This document shows positions 45,284-55,274 of a stretch of DNA of 64,000 bases, piece after piece. The notes beneath the pieces were generated by a model, which saw nothing but the letters and a program-made list of their open reading frames with translations, ran no database searches and had not been told where the DNA came from. Position numbers and translations under genes: made by a program. The DNA comes from an uncultured Pirellulaceae bacterium (GTDB lineage: Bacteria; Planctomycetota; Planctomycetia; Pirellulales; Pirellulaceae). The stretch covers positions 61,023 through 125,022 of the forward strand of contig CALFUT010000028.1 in assembly GCA_937929805.1 (NCBI GenBank). Reading direction: 5' to 3'. How positions within the stretch are numbered: the stretch's first letter is position 1; every line of letters begins with the position of its first letter.

Positions 45284-45559
45284 ATGCAAATTAGACCAAC
45301 CGGTCAGACACAGACCGCTCAAGCAGTCAACCTGCAAACTGAAAATACAACGTCCGCCACTCAGAACGATGTCGCGTCGGCACCTGTCGATCAGCTTGAC
45401 ATTTCTATCGAAGCCCAAGCGATGTCCGGAATGGACGCATCGACTGGAATTCGTGCGGATCGAGTTGCCGAACTTCGCGCTGAAATCGCCAGCGGGGAAT
45501 ACGAAACGGCTGAAAAGCTGGATTCGGCACTATCGCGGATGCTGGATGTGATCGCTTGA
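45284..45559 (+). CDS. flgM: FlgM-like anti-sigma-28 factor
   Basis: 91 aa, ATG 45284 with GGGGAGA upstream. The first 50 residues are Gln/Thr/Asn-rich and look disordered. The C-terminal half (IRADRVAELRAEIASGEYETAEKLDSALSRMLDVIA) matches the helical sigma-binding part of FlgM in its R-x-x-x-V-x-x-L-R-x-x-I-x-x-G-x-Y pattern. It would bind FliA until the hook is complete and then be exported. It has its own terminator. The location, 2.4 kb from fliA, supports the call. Confidence 0.85.
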   Translation: MQIRPTGQTQTAQAVNLQTENTTSATQNDVASAPVDQLDISIEAQAMSGMDASTGIRADRVAELRAEIASGEYETAEKLDSALSRMLDVIA

Positions 45560-45685
45560 TGCTGACCAACGGCAGGGACCGGCCGGCCTGATGCCTCGCT
45601 GGTGACAACGCCCAGAATCAAGCCCGCGTAGCGAACGGTCGTTGCGCGTTCATACGGCAACGCATGAAATTTTGAATCGCTTTGT

Positions 45686-45716
45686 AAAGCTGGAGTCAAA
45701 GACTCCAGCTTTTTTT
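45686..45716 (+). terminator. Rho-independent terminator of flgM-like gene
   Basis: 12-bp perfect stem AAAGCTGGAGTC-AAA-GACTCCAGCTTT with continuing T residues. Confidence 0.93.
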
Positions 45717-45787
45717 AATGCAGCCGAGTGACTAAACTGGTGCCTGCACTCGCGAGCAAGCAATTTCTGATCTACGGCTTTTTTTCA

Positions 45788-47503
45788 ATGCCTCTTCTGA
45801 CGTCATCCAGCGCCACGGTTCTCAACAAGAGCGTCAAGATTGATCAGGCGCCCGTGGTCATCGGTCGCCACCCGGATTGCGAGATCCAAGTCGACGACGG
45901 TTCGGTCAGCCGCCGCCACGCACAGATCGTCTACGTTAAGCCTCACTACTACCTTGAGGATCTGAACAGCCGCAACGGATCGATGCTGAATAACGAATTC
46001 GTTACCGGCAGGACGCGACTTTTCGACGGGGCTGAAATTCAGATTTGTGACATCGTGTTCCGATTCACTCGCAGTTCCGTTTCACCGGGTAACCGAAGCC
46101 GCCCGACATTGGCGTCCAGCTCGAAGGACGAAAGTGTTTACGGCTCTAGCGTTTTCCACTTGAAGGTGGAACCGTCGCGCGGTCCCAAGGACGAATCGCA
46201 ACTTGTTTCCCAGCTGGACGTTCAATCGCACACAATGAGCGACGTGCGGCACCTTAATGCCGAAGCGAAACTGAAAGTGCTGATGAAGATCGCTCATGCA
46301 CTGAGTGACCTTGTTGAGCGGGACGCCGTTCTGGAGCGAATTCTTGACTTCCTGTTCGACCTGTTTGTCCAAGCGGATCGTGGATTCGTGATGCTCAAGG
46401 ACGAAAACGGTTCGCTCCAACCACTGGGATTCAAGTGCCGCCGGCCAACCGATGACGAAAACGTCCGAGTCAGCTCGACGATCGCCGAAATGGTTATGGA
46501 ATCGCGCCGGCCGATCATCAGCCGCGACGCTGCGATTGACGATCGCTTCGACTCCAAAGAAAGCATCATGGATTTCCAAATCCGATCCATTATGTGCGCA
46601 CCATTGATCAACAGCCGCGAGGAGTCGATCGGTGTGATTCAATTAGACACGCTTCGTCAGACGATTGCGTTTGGTGAAGAAGACTTGGAGATGTTCGTCA
46701 CCGTGGCGATGCAGGCCAGTCTAGCAATCCAAAAAAGCGACCTGTTCAGCCTGAGGAAAAAGACACGAGACCTTCGCAAGGATTTGAGCCTCGCGAACGA
46801 ATTGCAGCAGCGGTTTCTACCGCAGAGCGCGCCGGACATTGACGGGTACGAGTTCTTTTCGTGGTATCGCCCAATGCAACAGGTGGGAGGCGATTACTAC
46901 GACTACATCACGCTTGACAATGACCGAGTCGCGATCGTGGTAGCGGACGTCGTTGGACACGGCATCACGGCCGCCCTGCTGATGGCAAAGGTCTCGGCCG
47001 AGTCACGGTTTGCTCTGGCGACAGAACCTGACCCAATTTCAGCGGTCAAGCGGATGAACGAAAAGCTTTCGAGTCTACACATCGACCGCTTCGTCACGCT
47101 GGTTTTGGTCATGATCGACTCGAAAACTCATGCGGCAACGATCGTCAACGCAGGCCACATGCCTCCCGTTCTACGAAAAGCGTCTGACAAGTCGTTGACC
47201 TCGATCGCAATCGATGAAGCTGGCGTCCCGCTGGGCGTGATCGACGATTTTGAGTACGAATCGATCGAAGTCGCACTTGAACAGGGTGACTCGCTGCTTA
47301 TGTACACCGACGGGGTGAACGAGGCGATGAACAAGGACGGTCGACAGTTGACGACAACTGGAATGATCGAAGATATCCGAGTCAGTCAGGCGATGACGCC
47401 CGAAGCGATTGGTCAGTCCGTTTGTGAATCCGTCGCGCGGCACTCGGCCGATACCGACATGATCGACGACGCGTGCCTAGTCTGCGTAGGCCGAACCCAG
47501 TGA
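45788..47503 (+). CDS. FHA-GAF-PP2C (SpoIIE/RsbU-type) signalling phosphatase
   Basis: 571 aa from ATG 45788; a GTG at 45728 is the alternative. An FHA domain at about 8-95 (VVIGRHPDCEIQVDDGSVSRRHAQI, LNSRNGSMLNNEF) binds phosphothreonine. A GAF domain lies at about 165-320 (DAVLERILDFLFDLFVQADRGFVML). A SpoIIE-type PP2C phosphatase follows at about 345-565, with QVGGDYYDY, VADVVGHGITAALLMAKV, NAGHMPPVL and YTDGVNEAMN supplying the metal aspartates. It likely controls an anti-sigma-factor antagonist in a partner-switching pathway; the target is not nearby. Confidence 0.9.
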   Translation: MPLLTSSSATVLNKSVKIDQAPVVIGRHPDCEIQVDDGSVSRRHAQIVYVKPHYYLEDLNSRNGSMLNNEFVTGRTRLFDGAEIQICDIVFRFTRSSVSPGNRSRPTLASSSKDESVYGSSVFHLKVEPSRGPKDESQLVSQLDVQSHTMSDVRHLNAEAKLKVLMKIAHALSDLVERDAVLERILDFLFDLFVQADRGFVMLKDENGSLQPLGFKCRRPTDDENVRVSSTIAEMVMESRRPIISRDAAIDDRFDSKESIMDFQIRSIMCAPLINSREESIGVIQLDTLRQTIAFGEEDLEMFVTVAMQASLAIQKSDLFSLRKKTRDLRKDLSLANELQQRFLPQSAPDIDGYEFFSWYRPMQQVGGDYYDYITLDNDRVAIVVADVVGHGITAALLMAKVSAESRFALATEPDPISAVKRMNEKLSSLHIDRFVTLVLVMIDSKTHAATIVNAGHMPPVLRKASDKSLTSIAIDEAGVPLGVIDDFEYESIEVALEQGDSLLMYTDGVNEAMNKDGRQLTTTGMIEDIRVSQAMTPEAIGQSVCESVARHSADTDMIDDACLVCVGRTQ

Positions 47504-47547
47504 ACGAACGATCGCAAGATTTTGCTGATCGAATCGATTGACGAAAA

Positions 47548-49050
47548 TTAGATCGTCTTGCGGAACTGACGCAACATTTCGAAGATCGGTTTCTCCGCTT
47601 CCTCGCCGGAAACGAGTCCTCCAAAGGGGAATCGCATATCGTCATCATCGCGCCACTGCTGCCACATCAAGCCGGCGACCATCGGGCGGGCGGCCATCAT
47701 CGGCAGTACCGTTTGCAGCATCTTAATTCGCTGCTGGTCGGTCATGCCATCGCCGGGCTGACAAACTAGACGATTCTTATTCTGCCCCAAAACATTGGAA
47801 GAAACGCCGCTTGGCATCCGCAAACACAGCACCAGCGGAACCGACAACTGAGCCCAAACATCGACCAGATCGATCCACTGCAACGGATCCCGAAACGCGC
47901 TGCCGGTCGTTCCGTAGTCAAGATTCATCTCTAGCCCAAGATACGAAGTGCGAACGCCCTGCCGCAGTAGCGAATCGGCGACCTGAAGCGGATGGATCCC
48001 ACCGACGGCACCCGCAAGCCGCTCAGCCCACGGAAAATCAAAACTGATCATCGTGGGCGTCTGAAGCTCCATTTCTTCTCGAAGGCTCAACATATCCACT
48101 GTCAGCTGAAGTTGTTGCGCATAATTTAAGTGACGATGCCCCAAACCATTAATGCCCGATACCAGATGCAACATCGAGACATTCGGCGGAAGTGAATCGA
48201 CTGTGTTCCGCATCGTATTGAGCACCAGTGCGCGTCGCGCTCGAAAGTCATCACACTCGACTAGCCTCTCTTCCATCCCCCCGGCGCTGGTGTCCAGAAA
48301 AGGGCCAACAATCATTGGGCGCTGTGTCGGCAGCGGTTGGTCACCGCCCAACTGAGTCGGTTTGACGCGAACTTGGTCAAAAGGTTCCCCTGAAAAATCG
48401 CCCAACAATCCGTCCAAGGGTTCCGCATTTTCTTCGGCCGCTCGTTTTGCTCCGGGCGGGACAACTTGAGTCTCTTGCTCGAAGTAGCCATCGTAGGCGG
48501 GATTGCTGGGCGCTGTGCAGGCGACCCAGAACCGTTCCACACCGGCGTGCGATTGTCGGTATCCTGCGACCTGATCGCCAAACGCTTGGCTCAATTCGAA
48601 TACGGCTTCCAAAGTCAGCTCAATCGACTCACGTGCCAAATCGTCACGTTGCCCGACATTCCTCGACATGAGCGCTGTGCCCAAGTGCTTCGTCGCCTTA
48701 AGGATTTTCTGATGAACATCAGCTTTGATGGTCAGTCCGCCTTCATCCCAGTTCGAAATCTGATTCCGAGCTCGGTTCAAGGTTCCGCGAGCCAGTTCCA
48801 ACAGCAGGTCGTAGTCGTGATCGGCCAGCAGTGATCCGGTGCAAACCATCAGTCGCCCAAACTTCTCCGTCTGGTACCCAATGAAGGTTCGGCCCGATTC
48901 CTCTCGATTGCGACTGACGGTCAATGTGGTGTCGTCCCAATCGACTTTGCAGGGCCACGGAATTCCATCGAGCCCAACGATATGAATCGTGGCAGCTACT
49001 TCGTTTGGCAATTGCCAATCGTTCGGAGTTCGAAACCGAAACTCACCCAT
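47548..49050 (-). CDS. Conserved-looking hypothetical protein, possible glycosidase-like barrel
   Basis: 500 aa, no signal peptide. I do not recognise the family. The N-terminal 150 residues form a beta-rich then helical region (WPCKVDWDDTTLTVSRNREESGRTFIGYQ). The C-terminal 300 residues read like a TIM barrel: SMLHLVSGINGLGHRHLNYAQQL, ISFDFPWAERLAGAVGG, VRTSYLGLEMNLDYG, VPLVLCLRMPSG and ARPMVAGLMWQQWRDDDD, reminiscent of glycoside hydrolases (GH10-like) in strand spacing. This resemblance is impressionistic. It faces away from purC; the shared gap carries 12-bp repeats. Confidence 0.65.
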   Translation of the reverse strand: MGEFRFRTPNDWQLPNEVAATIHIVGLDGIPWPCKVDWDDTTLTVSRNREESGRTFIGYQTEKFGRLMVCTGSLLADHDYDLLLELARGTLNRARNQISNWDEGGLTIKADVHQKILKATKHLGTALMSRNVGQRDDLARESIELTLEAVFELSQAFGDQVAGYRQSHAGVERFWVACTAPSNPAYDGYFEQETQVVPPGAKRAAEENAEPLDGLLGDFSGEPFDQVRVKPTQLGGDQPLPTQRPMIVGPFLDTSAGGMEERLVECDDFRARRALVLNTMRNTVDSLPPNVSMLHLVSGINGLGHRHLNYAQQLQLTVDMLSLREEMELQTPTMISFDFPWAERLAGAVGGIHPLQVADSLLRQGVRTSYLGLEMNLDYGTTGSAFRDPLQWIDLVDVWAQLSVPLVLCLRMPSGVSSNVLGQNKNRLVCQPGDGMTDQQRIKMLQTVLPMMAARPMVAGLMWQQWRDDDDMRFPFGGLVSGEEAEKPIFEMLRQFRKTI

Positions 49051-49145
49051 GCAGGATCACATCACTGAAAAACCATAAGCCGCCCAACTCCAACGTCAGG
49101 CTCGGCTTCTCATTGTGAATATTCTGGCCGGTTTTCGAAAGCCTA

Positions 49146-49193
49146 GCGCTAAGTTTGCGGTAAGGTTGCGCTAAGTTTGCGCTAAGTTTGCCT
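49146..49193. repeat. Short tandem repeat (GCGCTAAGTTTG)
   Basis: Three exact GCGCTAAGTTTG units and one diverged unit between two divergent genes, ending about 200 bases before purC. It could affect either promoter. Confidence 0.75.
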
Positions 49194-49394
49194 TTCAACT
49201 TGTTAGCACCAATAAGTTTCAGCCTCGTCAGTTGGCCAGTCAGCTTACGGCGCGGCCAAATTCGAGGGCTGCCCGCCACTTCACGCATTTCCGCGATTGT
49301 CTTATACTTTTCGATTATTGGCCAACCACGACGGAAGTGTGCGATCGTCGCCACTTTCCAGCCCCAAAACGACTTTGGCGACAAGAAATTTGCC

Positions 49395-50252
49395 ATGGCA
49401 ACGATCGTTCGACAAGGAAAAGTCCGAGATGTCTTCGACCTTGGCGACCATTATTTGATGGTCGCGAGTGATCGAATCAGCGCGTTCGATCATATTTTGC
49501 CGTCGCTGATCCCGGACAAAGGCCGAGTCCTCACGCAAATCAGCAAATTTTGGTTTGAGAAGTCGGGCGTTCCCCATCATCTCGTATCGACCGACATTCG
49601 AGCCTTCGACCTTCCGAACGATTTCGACATCGACGCGTTGGATGGACGGTCCATGATCGTCAAGAAGTGCGAAGTCGTTCCAATCGAGTGCGTAATTCGC
49701 GGCTATCTGGTCGGCAGCGGGTGGAAGGACTATCAGCAGTCGGGCGCTGTTTGTGGGATCTCGTTACCGCCCGGCTTGGAAAAATGCAGCAAACTTCCGG
49801 AACCCATCTTCACGCCGGCGACCAAATCGGATGAAGGTCACGACGAGAACATTTCGTTTGACCAGATGGTCGACGCAGTCGGGCTGGAAACGGCAACGAC
49901 GCTGCGTGATCGAAGCATGGCCGTCTACGAACGCGGACGCGAATACGCGGCAGAAAAAGGAATCATCCTCGCAGACACGAAATTAGAGTGGGGCCTTCAT
50001 GAAGGTGAGCTAATTCTGATCGACGAAGTCCTGACCCCCGATAGTTCTCGTTTCTGGCCGGCAGACACTTACTGCCCCGGCCAAAACCAGTTTTCGTTCG
50101 ACAAACAATTTGTTCGAGACTGGCTGGAGACCACCGATTGGGACAAAGAATCTGCGCCGCCCGAGCTGCCGGCCGAGGTAATTTCAAAGACGCGAGACAA
50201 ATATATCGAAGCCTATGAACGGCTGACGGAACAACCTTTTCAATGGAAGTAA
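49395..50252 (+). CDS. purC: Phosphoribosylaminoimidazole-succinocarboxamide synthase
   Basis: 285 aa, ATG 49395. It makes SAICAR from CAIR, aspartate and ATP in purine synthesis. Landmarks are QGKVRDVFDLGD (nucleotide), ASDRISAFDHILPSLIPDKG, ECVIRGYLVGSGWKDY, FTPATKSDEGHDENIS, and LIDEVLTPDSSRFWP with its metal-binding acidics. The frame is open 69 codons upstream but the protein begins normally at MATIVRQ. It lies 3 bases before ppnP. Confidence 0.96.
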   Translation: MATIVRQGKVRDVFDLGDHYLMVASDRISAFDHILPSLIPDKGRVLTQISKFWFEKSGVPHHLVSTDIRAFDLPNDFDIDALDGRSMIVKKCEVVPIECVIRGYLVGSGWKDYQQSGAVCGISLPPGLEKCSKLPEPIFTPATKSDEGHDENISFDQMVDAVGLETATTLRDRSMAVYERGREYAAEKGIILADTKLEWGLHEGELILIDEVLTPDSSRFWPADTYCPGQNQFSFDKQFVRDWLETTDWDKESAPPELPAEVISKTRDKYIEAYERLTEQPFQWK

Positions 50253-50255
50253 AAC

Positions 50256-50543
50256 ATGAGTGACCTGAAAGTCAACGAATATTTCGACGGCAAAGTCAAA
50301 TCAATCGCGTTCCAAACGGAATCACTGCCAGCGACGGTGGGCGTGATGGCAGCTGGCAAGTACACGTTTTCAACGGACAAACTGGAAACAATTACTGTGG
50401 TCAGCGGCCAACTGACGGTGAAGCTTCCCGGCCTAGACGATTGGCAGACGTTTGACCCCGGAGCGAAATTTGTGGTGGAAGCCAATCAGTCGTTCGACCT
50501 GCGGGTCGAAAACCCAACGGCCTATCTGTGTACGTATCAGTAG
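50256..50543 (+). CDS. ppnP: Pyrimidine/purine nucleoside phosphorylase
   Basis: 95-aa cupin of the PpnP (YaiE, DUF1255) family, which cleaves nucleosides with phosphate. It has the expected full length: VNEYFDGKVKSIAF, SLPATVGVMAAGKYTFST, ETITVVSGQLTVKLPG, FVVEANQSFDLRV and the end TAYLCTYQ. It begins 3 bases after purC stops, so the two are in one operon that joins purine synthesis and salvage. Confidence 0.95.
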   Translation: MSDLKVNEYFDGKVKSIAFQTESLPATVGVMAAGKYTFSTDKLETITVVSGQLTVKLPGLDDWQTFDPGAKFVVEANQSFDLRVENPTAYLCTYQ

Positions 50544-50606
50544 CGATCCGTTTTACCGAATCGGCTGACTAGTTGGACAGCGCCACTTTCGATGAATGAA
50601 ACCGAT

Positions 50607-50710
50607 GCTGGGAGGGGAAAGCTCCGTTGTACACTCCGTCCGCCCCATGTGGATCGTTGAGCTTTTTTGCTCCACGCGGCTCGGACGGAGCCGCGCCCTC
50701 CCGACGACAC
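50607..50710. repeat. Hairpin repeat between convergent genes
   Basis: Contains GGGAGGGGAAAGCTCCG and GCTCGGACGGAGCCGCGCCC-type sequence, the same family as the repeats at 23.3, 35.7 and 63.4 kb, here between ppnP and the minus-strand lipoprotein gene. Confidence 0.75.
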
Positions 50711-50869
50711 ACTGCGGCAACAACAACGGTGAAATTGCAAAACTGGCGCTGTCCAAATAGGCTTTGTCCCAAAACCGTAGCCGGACTTGCCAGAGTTCGG
50801 TTGCCCGTTGGTCGATTCCCGAAGTCTGTTGCGACAAAGCCTAGTGCAGCGAAACGAGGGACGACAAAC

Positions 50870-52753
50870 TTATAGCTGATCAATCAGCTGTTTCAACAAT
50901 CGAGCACGGACCAGATTCCCGTGCTTTTGAGCACCCTCGCTTTCGCGGTACACTTCGATCGCAGATTTGTAGTCCGTGCGGCCCTCCGACGCCCGGCCAA
51001 GCAGGTATTCGATCCCCTCTGCCCAACGCTGCGCGTCCTCTTTCAATCGCAATCGCTCCAGCCAATTCGCAGCCGTACTGATGCTACCGTTGTCAAAATG
51101 GGTTTGAGCCAAAAAGAATCCAGCGTCGCGCCGAACCAACCGCATTTGCGACTGAACCGAAGCCAGCTGAGCCTGATATTCGCCGGCCGATTGCCCGTCT
51201 GTTTTCAAAATACCCAATTGTCGCTGCAACTTCAGGTCAGCTCCCAGTTCGTCGATCAATTCATCGCGATACATCAAATGCTGGAAGCTTTCGATCGCGT
51301 TGTAGCCTCGTTCCTGCAAGTCAAAACTTCCAGCGAAAAACCGAGCTCGTGACGTCCGGTAACGAGTAAACTGATCGATGTACGCCTCGTCGGAGAAATG
51401 CCATCTCAATCGAGACGCCAGTTCATCGTCAAAACTGCTCTTGGCAATCGCGTCGCGAACTGCCTGCCGGAACTGATGCGTTTGAAACGCAACGCCCCAC
51501 GGCTGAGGATCCACATTTTCAATTTTCAAATCAGACGCGATTCGCTCTGGCTTTCCCACCAACAACAGCCGGTCGTCGCCGATTAACCTCGCTTCTAAAG
51601 CCGACATTCTTTTCGAAACTTCTTCGGGTGAAATGTAAATCAGCGCGATCAATTCCTTGACGTCGTCTTCACCCACCCAATATTCGGTATCGTCATCGAG
51701 CGATTCCTCGACCGTCAAATCAAGCGACTTTAGCAGTGATGAATCCGATCGAACGTCGCTTAAAGTTGCAATTTGACCAAGCTTTTTTCCAGGAATCGGC
51801 AAGCCCAAGCGAGTATCGAATAAATACAAGTCCGATCCAACCTTCACCGCAGCCACCCACGGCGTTGGCGAGGACTCTTCCGACTTGTCCTGATCGCCAT
51901 CCGAAACCGTAAGAACCACAGCTTCGATTTCCAACTGACGCAGCATCAAAACGAACAAGCTGGCTCGTTCGACATAGTCACCGCGACCATACAGAAGCGT
52001 CTGCCACGGATAACGCTGGTAGCCCAAGCCCTTGATCCCGGCCGCCGCTGAGCCCGCATCGCTGTCATTGAGCGCCTGATCCTCTGAGTCGTTGGGATCG
52101 GCTGCCGGCAGCAATTGGATGTTTCTGACAATCCAATCGAACACTTTCAAAGATTGAGTCAGCGTTTCGACCTGAGCTTCATTCAGGTCACTGTGCAGTG
52201 CCCCAACAAGCTGCTCGACCGGACCTTCGGAATCCTGAGAAACGTCAACGCCGGCACCCAATCGATACAGCTCGAACGGCGCCAAATCGTTTGACTGGGT
52301 CACTCGATCCGCAACCGTGCGTAGCCAATAAGACTGCTGCAAGTACCACGCGTCGGTGTTGGCGAAATTTAACTCACCAACCTGCTTAGCCGCCGCGAAC
52401 GATTCGAACTGCTCCACCAACGGCTGCGCAAACGAATCAAGCGACCAATCGATGTCACCCAGCTCATCCTTCGAATAAGAAGTCCAGCGGTTGAGCCCCG
52501 AAGAAACATTATCCTCGAATTCACGCTGATCAAAACGACGCTCGCTGCTGACCAGATTGACCGTTTTGCCCAAGTCGTCGACGCGGGTTTTCATCAAGTC
52601 AACATCCATCAGTGCCAGCATCGGATCTTCGGTAGGTTGGCAACCGGTTGACCCGACAAGGAATAGCGCGAACGTCGAAACAAGAAAAAAATCTCGCAGC
52701 ACTCTCGGTCGATTGATTTCTGCTAGGGGCAAATTTTGGTCGGAATTCATCAT
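50870..52753 (-). CDS. Large lipoprotein with transglutaminase-like central region
   Basis: 627 aa from the ATG at 52753. The lipobox cysteine is at about residue 38 (VGSTGC), so it is likely anchored in a membrane. The region about 230-330 looks like a transglutaminase-like fold (KVFDWIVRNIQLLP, YGRGDYVERASLFVLMLRQLEIEAVVLTV, WVAAVKVGSDLYLFDTRLGLPIP). The catalytic Cys and His positions are not conserved (Tyr-Val in place of Cys), so it is probably inactive. The C-terminal part (530-620) is helical, TPR-like (FFLAQTHFDNGSISTAANWLERL). It may be cotranscribed with kdsA, 52 bases upstream. Function unknown. Confidence 0.7.
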   Translation of the reverse strand: MMNSDQNLPLAEINRPRVLRDFFLVSTFALFLVGSTGCQPTEDPMLALMDVDLMKTRVDDLGKTVNLVSSERRFDQREFEDNVSSGLNRWTSYSKDELGDIDWSLDSFAQPLVEQFESFAAAKQVGELNFANTDAWYLQQSYWLRTVADRVTQSNDLAPFELYRLGAGVDVSQDSEGPVEQLVGALHSDLNEAQVETLTQSLKVFDWIVRNIQLLPAADPNDSEDQALNDSDAGSAAAGIKGLGYQRYPWQTLLYGRGDYVERASLFVLMLRQLEIEAVVLTVSDGDQDKSEESSPTPWVAAVKVGSDLYLFDTRLGLPIPGKKLGQIATLSDVRSDSSLLKSLDLTVEESLDDDTEYWVGEDDVKELIALIYISPEEVSKRMSALEARLIGDDRLLLVGKPERIASDLKIENVDPQPWGVAFQTHQFRQAVRDAIAKSSFDDELASRLRWHFSDEAYIDQFTRYRTSRARFFAGSFDLQERGYNAIESFQHLMYRDELIDELGADLKLQRQLGILKTDGQSAGEYQAQLASVQSQMRLVRRDAGFFLAQTHFDNGSISTAANWLERLRLKEDAQRWAEGIEYLLGRASEGRTDYKSAIEVYRESEGAQKHGNLVRARLLKQLIDQL

Positions 52754-52805
52754 GTCAGATTTTCTTGGCGATTGTTTAACTTCAATCAAAAACGGGGCAG
52801 CGAAA

Positions 52806-53630
52806 CTAGTTGGATACGATTTGTGAAATTGCTTTCAGCTGAGTCAGCAACGATTCCATCTGGTCCAACGGGATCATGTTGGGGCCATCACTGGGCGACT
52901 GATCCGGATCGGGATGCGTCTCAAGGAACACGGCATCGCAACCGGCAGCCACGGCGGCCCGAGCGACCGTCGGAACCATTTTACGGTCTCCGCCTGTTTT
53001 TCCACCCGCCGCGCTGGGCCGCTGAACGCTATGAGTCGCATCAAAGACGACGGGAACACCAAGGGATTGCATCGTCGGGATCGACCGCATGTCATTCACC
53101 AATGCACCATACCCAAAAAATGTACCACGCTCAGTCAGCAGAATCTGATCACATCGCGAATCGCGCAGTTTGCCAACGACGTGTTGCATGTCCGTCGGTG
53201 CCATGAACTGTCCCTTTTTCACGTTGACTGGCTTGCCAGTTTTCGCCGCCGCAACCAGCAGGTCGGTCTGTCGAGCCAGAAAAGCCGGAATTTGAAGCAA
53301 GTCACACACTTGACCAACCGCCTGAGCCTGATCCGGCAAGTGTAAGTCCGTGGTCACGGGCACGCCGAACGATCCCCGCACCTCGTCCAAGATTTTCAAA
53401 CCCGCATCAAGGCCTACTCCTCGATACGAATTCAAGCTCGTTCGGTTCGCCTTGTCGAAAGAAGCCTTAAAAACAAAGCCCAGATCCAGTCGGTCACAGA
53501 TAGATTTCAGGTGATCCGCGATTGAAAACATTCGGTCCCGGTCGTCAATCACGCACGGCCCCGCGATCACCATCATGGGATGGCCAGAGCCACAGGGGAC
53601 ATCGTTGATCCGAACAGACGGTTGGTTCAC
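52806..53630 (-). CDS. kdsA: 3-deoxy-8-phosphooctulonate synthase
   Basis: 274 aa from GTG 53630 (reading [11 protein letters not shown]), which fits the usual KdsA start; the frame is open to a TTG at 53699. It condenses arabinose-5-phosphate and PEP to KDO-8-phosphate for lipopolysaccharide core. Key stretches are [103 protein letters not shown], and the end [18 protein letters not shown]. It implies an LPS-bearing outer membrane. Confidence 0.95.
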   Translation of the reverse strand: MNQPSVRINDVPCGSGHPMMVIAGPCVIDDRDRMFSIADHLKSICDRLDLGFVFKASFDKANRTSLNSYRGVGLDAGLKILDEVRGSFGVPVTTDLHLPDQAQAVGQVCDLLQIPAFLARQTDLLVAAAKTGKPVNVKKGQFMAPTDMQHVVGKLRDSRCDQILLTERGTFFGYGALVNDMRSIPTMQSLGVPVVFDATHSVQRPSAAGGKTGGDRKMVPTVARAAVAAGCDAVFLETHPDPDQSPSDGPNMIPLDQMESLLTQLKAISQIVSN

Positions 53631-53777
53631 GTTGTTTTGGTTTCCGGTGAAATTCGAAGGGTGGCGGCATGAACGCAAAACTGAGATTTGCGAGGCCAAA
53701 GCGGCTTGCGTTGATCAGAGGATTTTACACCATTGAGGCACGCTTCTTTAAGTGGGCGACATTCCGCTGGACGTCGC

Positions 53778-54674
53778 TCACGCGGACCAAGTCTCGGCAA
53801 CCATCAGCGTCAAGCAGCCGGAATCGACGGTAATTTCCAGCGGCAACACCCCGCCGGGATCTCCGTCCAGCTGATACGGCACCGATTGGTCCGACTCCAT
53901 CCGCAACTTCTTAAACCGCAACGCTTTGGTCTTGGAAAGATTTCGGTGTCGACGCATCAATACGGCCCCCAACGCACCAATCCCTTCGGCGAAGCTGCGG
54001 ACCCCAAAAGTACACAAATCCAACAGCCCATCCGTGGCTCTAGCGTCGGTCGCGATCGGAAGGTTCATTGCATAACGAGGCACGTTGAAGATAAACGCCC
54101 ACCGAGTCGTCATTTTTACGCTTTCGTTATCGATAAACATCCGAATTTTCGGATAGCGGTACCGACGGATCGCGCCGAGCACAGGAAGTGCGTACGACCA
54201 ATGCCGAATGTGACCTTTTCGCGCGGCATGCAATCGGGTGACAACTTCGGCATCGAATCCACAACTGGCAACGACTAAAAACAAGTGACCGTTAGCGCGG
54301 CCAGCATCCAGTTTGATGGTACGGTTTCCCACAATGATGTCAGCCACTTGGTCAACCGATCGGGAAATCTTCAGAAACTTGGCCAACAGATTCTCTGTTC
54401 CCAAAGGCAGCACCGCGATTGGCGTTCCTCGTTCCAACGTATTGGCCAACAAGGACACCGTTCCGTCGCCACCCGCAGCCACGACCGCCCGCAAGCGATT
54501 CGCCGCGCGAAGTTCGGCCGCGCGTCGACGGACCTCTTGAATATCCGAAATCGGCTCCGGTTCAAACCCTCGTTCCATCAGCCGCTGCACCAGTTGTTCA
54601 ATAATCGTTTTGCTGTCGGTCGCACCCGAATTTGGATTGACTGCCACAACGACCGATCGAGGTGTCTGGTCCAT
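53778..54674 (-). CDS. Diacylglycerol kinase family lipid kinase (YegS/DgkB-like)
   Basis: 298 aa. It likely phosphorylates a lipid such as diacylglycerol or a sphingoid base. The catalytic fold signature GGDGT occurs in VVAAGGDGTVSLLANTL, followed by IAVLPLGTENLLAKFL; the N-terminus has VAVNPNSGATDSK, and the second domain has YQLDGDPGG and DGLLDLCTF. No membrane helix. It stands alone, with a 600-base gap upstream. The lipid substrate is not deducible. Confidence 0.92.
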   Translation of the reverse strand: MDQTPRSVVVAVNPNSGATDSKTIIEQLVQRLMERGFEPEPISDIQEVRRRAAELRAANRLRAVVAAGGDGTVSLLANTLERGTPIAVLPLGTENLLAKFLKISRSVDQVADIIVGNRTIKLDAGRANGHLFLVVASCGFDAEVVTRLHAARKGHIRHWSYALPVLGAIRRYRYPKIRMFIDNESVKMTTRWAFIFNVPRYAMNLPIATDARATDGLLDLCTFGVRSFAEGIGALGAVLMRRHRNLSKTKALRFKKLRMESDQSVPYQLDGDPGGVLPLEITVDSGCLTLMVAETWSA

Positions 54675-55169
54675 GATTTCTAATCCCGGTGTCGATCTTT
54701 CCAGCGTGAATTGATCTTCAATTCGATCGGGGTCTGAACATTTCGGTAAAGTGTAAAACGCTTACCGAATCCCAACAAATGAAGCATTTCCAATGACTGT
54801 TTGATTTTCAACCACTGTTGCACAATCGCACAAGGCAAAATTGGACAGTCGGCATGACGCGTAAGGCTCGAGTGGATTTGAGAATTCAATTGGCACGAGA
54901 AAAAACGCGAAAATGAACAATTTGATGTCACCACAAACGTTTGGCACGGCAACTGCATAAAGCATATTCAGAGGCGAATGGCTTGGAAGACTTCCATTCA
55001 ACTCGACCCGCAAGAGCCAGACAATCATTGTGTATCGTGGCTGCCTTGCCCCTCGTCACGTTACGAGTCAAAGTGTTTTTGACATGTCGTTGTGTTCCTG
55101 CGGGTCATGCAATCGTTCTTGATGGATAATAACACTTAGCAAATTTTAAGCTTCTCCAATTCTCCCTTG

Positions 55170-55229
55170 GATGCGGAACACGCTCCTGAAAACCTTGCTC
55201 TCTCGCATCGGCTTTTCAGGAGCGTTTTT
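55170..55229 (+). terminator. Orphan plus-strand terminator, possible small RNA 3' end
   Basis: 12-bp perfect stem CGCTCCTGAAAA (55181-55192) with TTTTCAGGAGCG (55213-55224), then five T on the plus strand. No plus-strand gene precedes it: the lipid kinase at 53778-54674 and pgsW are both on the minus strand. GATGCG just upstream (55170-55175) is complementary to CGCATC in the loop (55204-55209), which could form a pseudoknot. The rest of the gap 54675-55169 shows nothing firm. Confidence 0.6.
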
Positions 55230-55274
55230 CGTGCGCGTTGATTAAGGTTAAGGCTGAAGCGCCAAACGCCAAAC

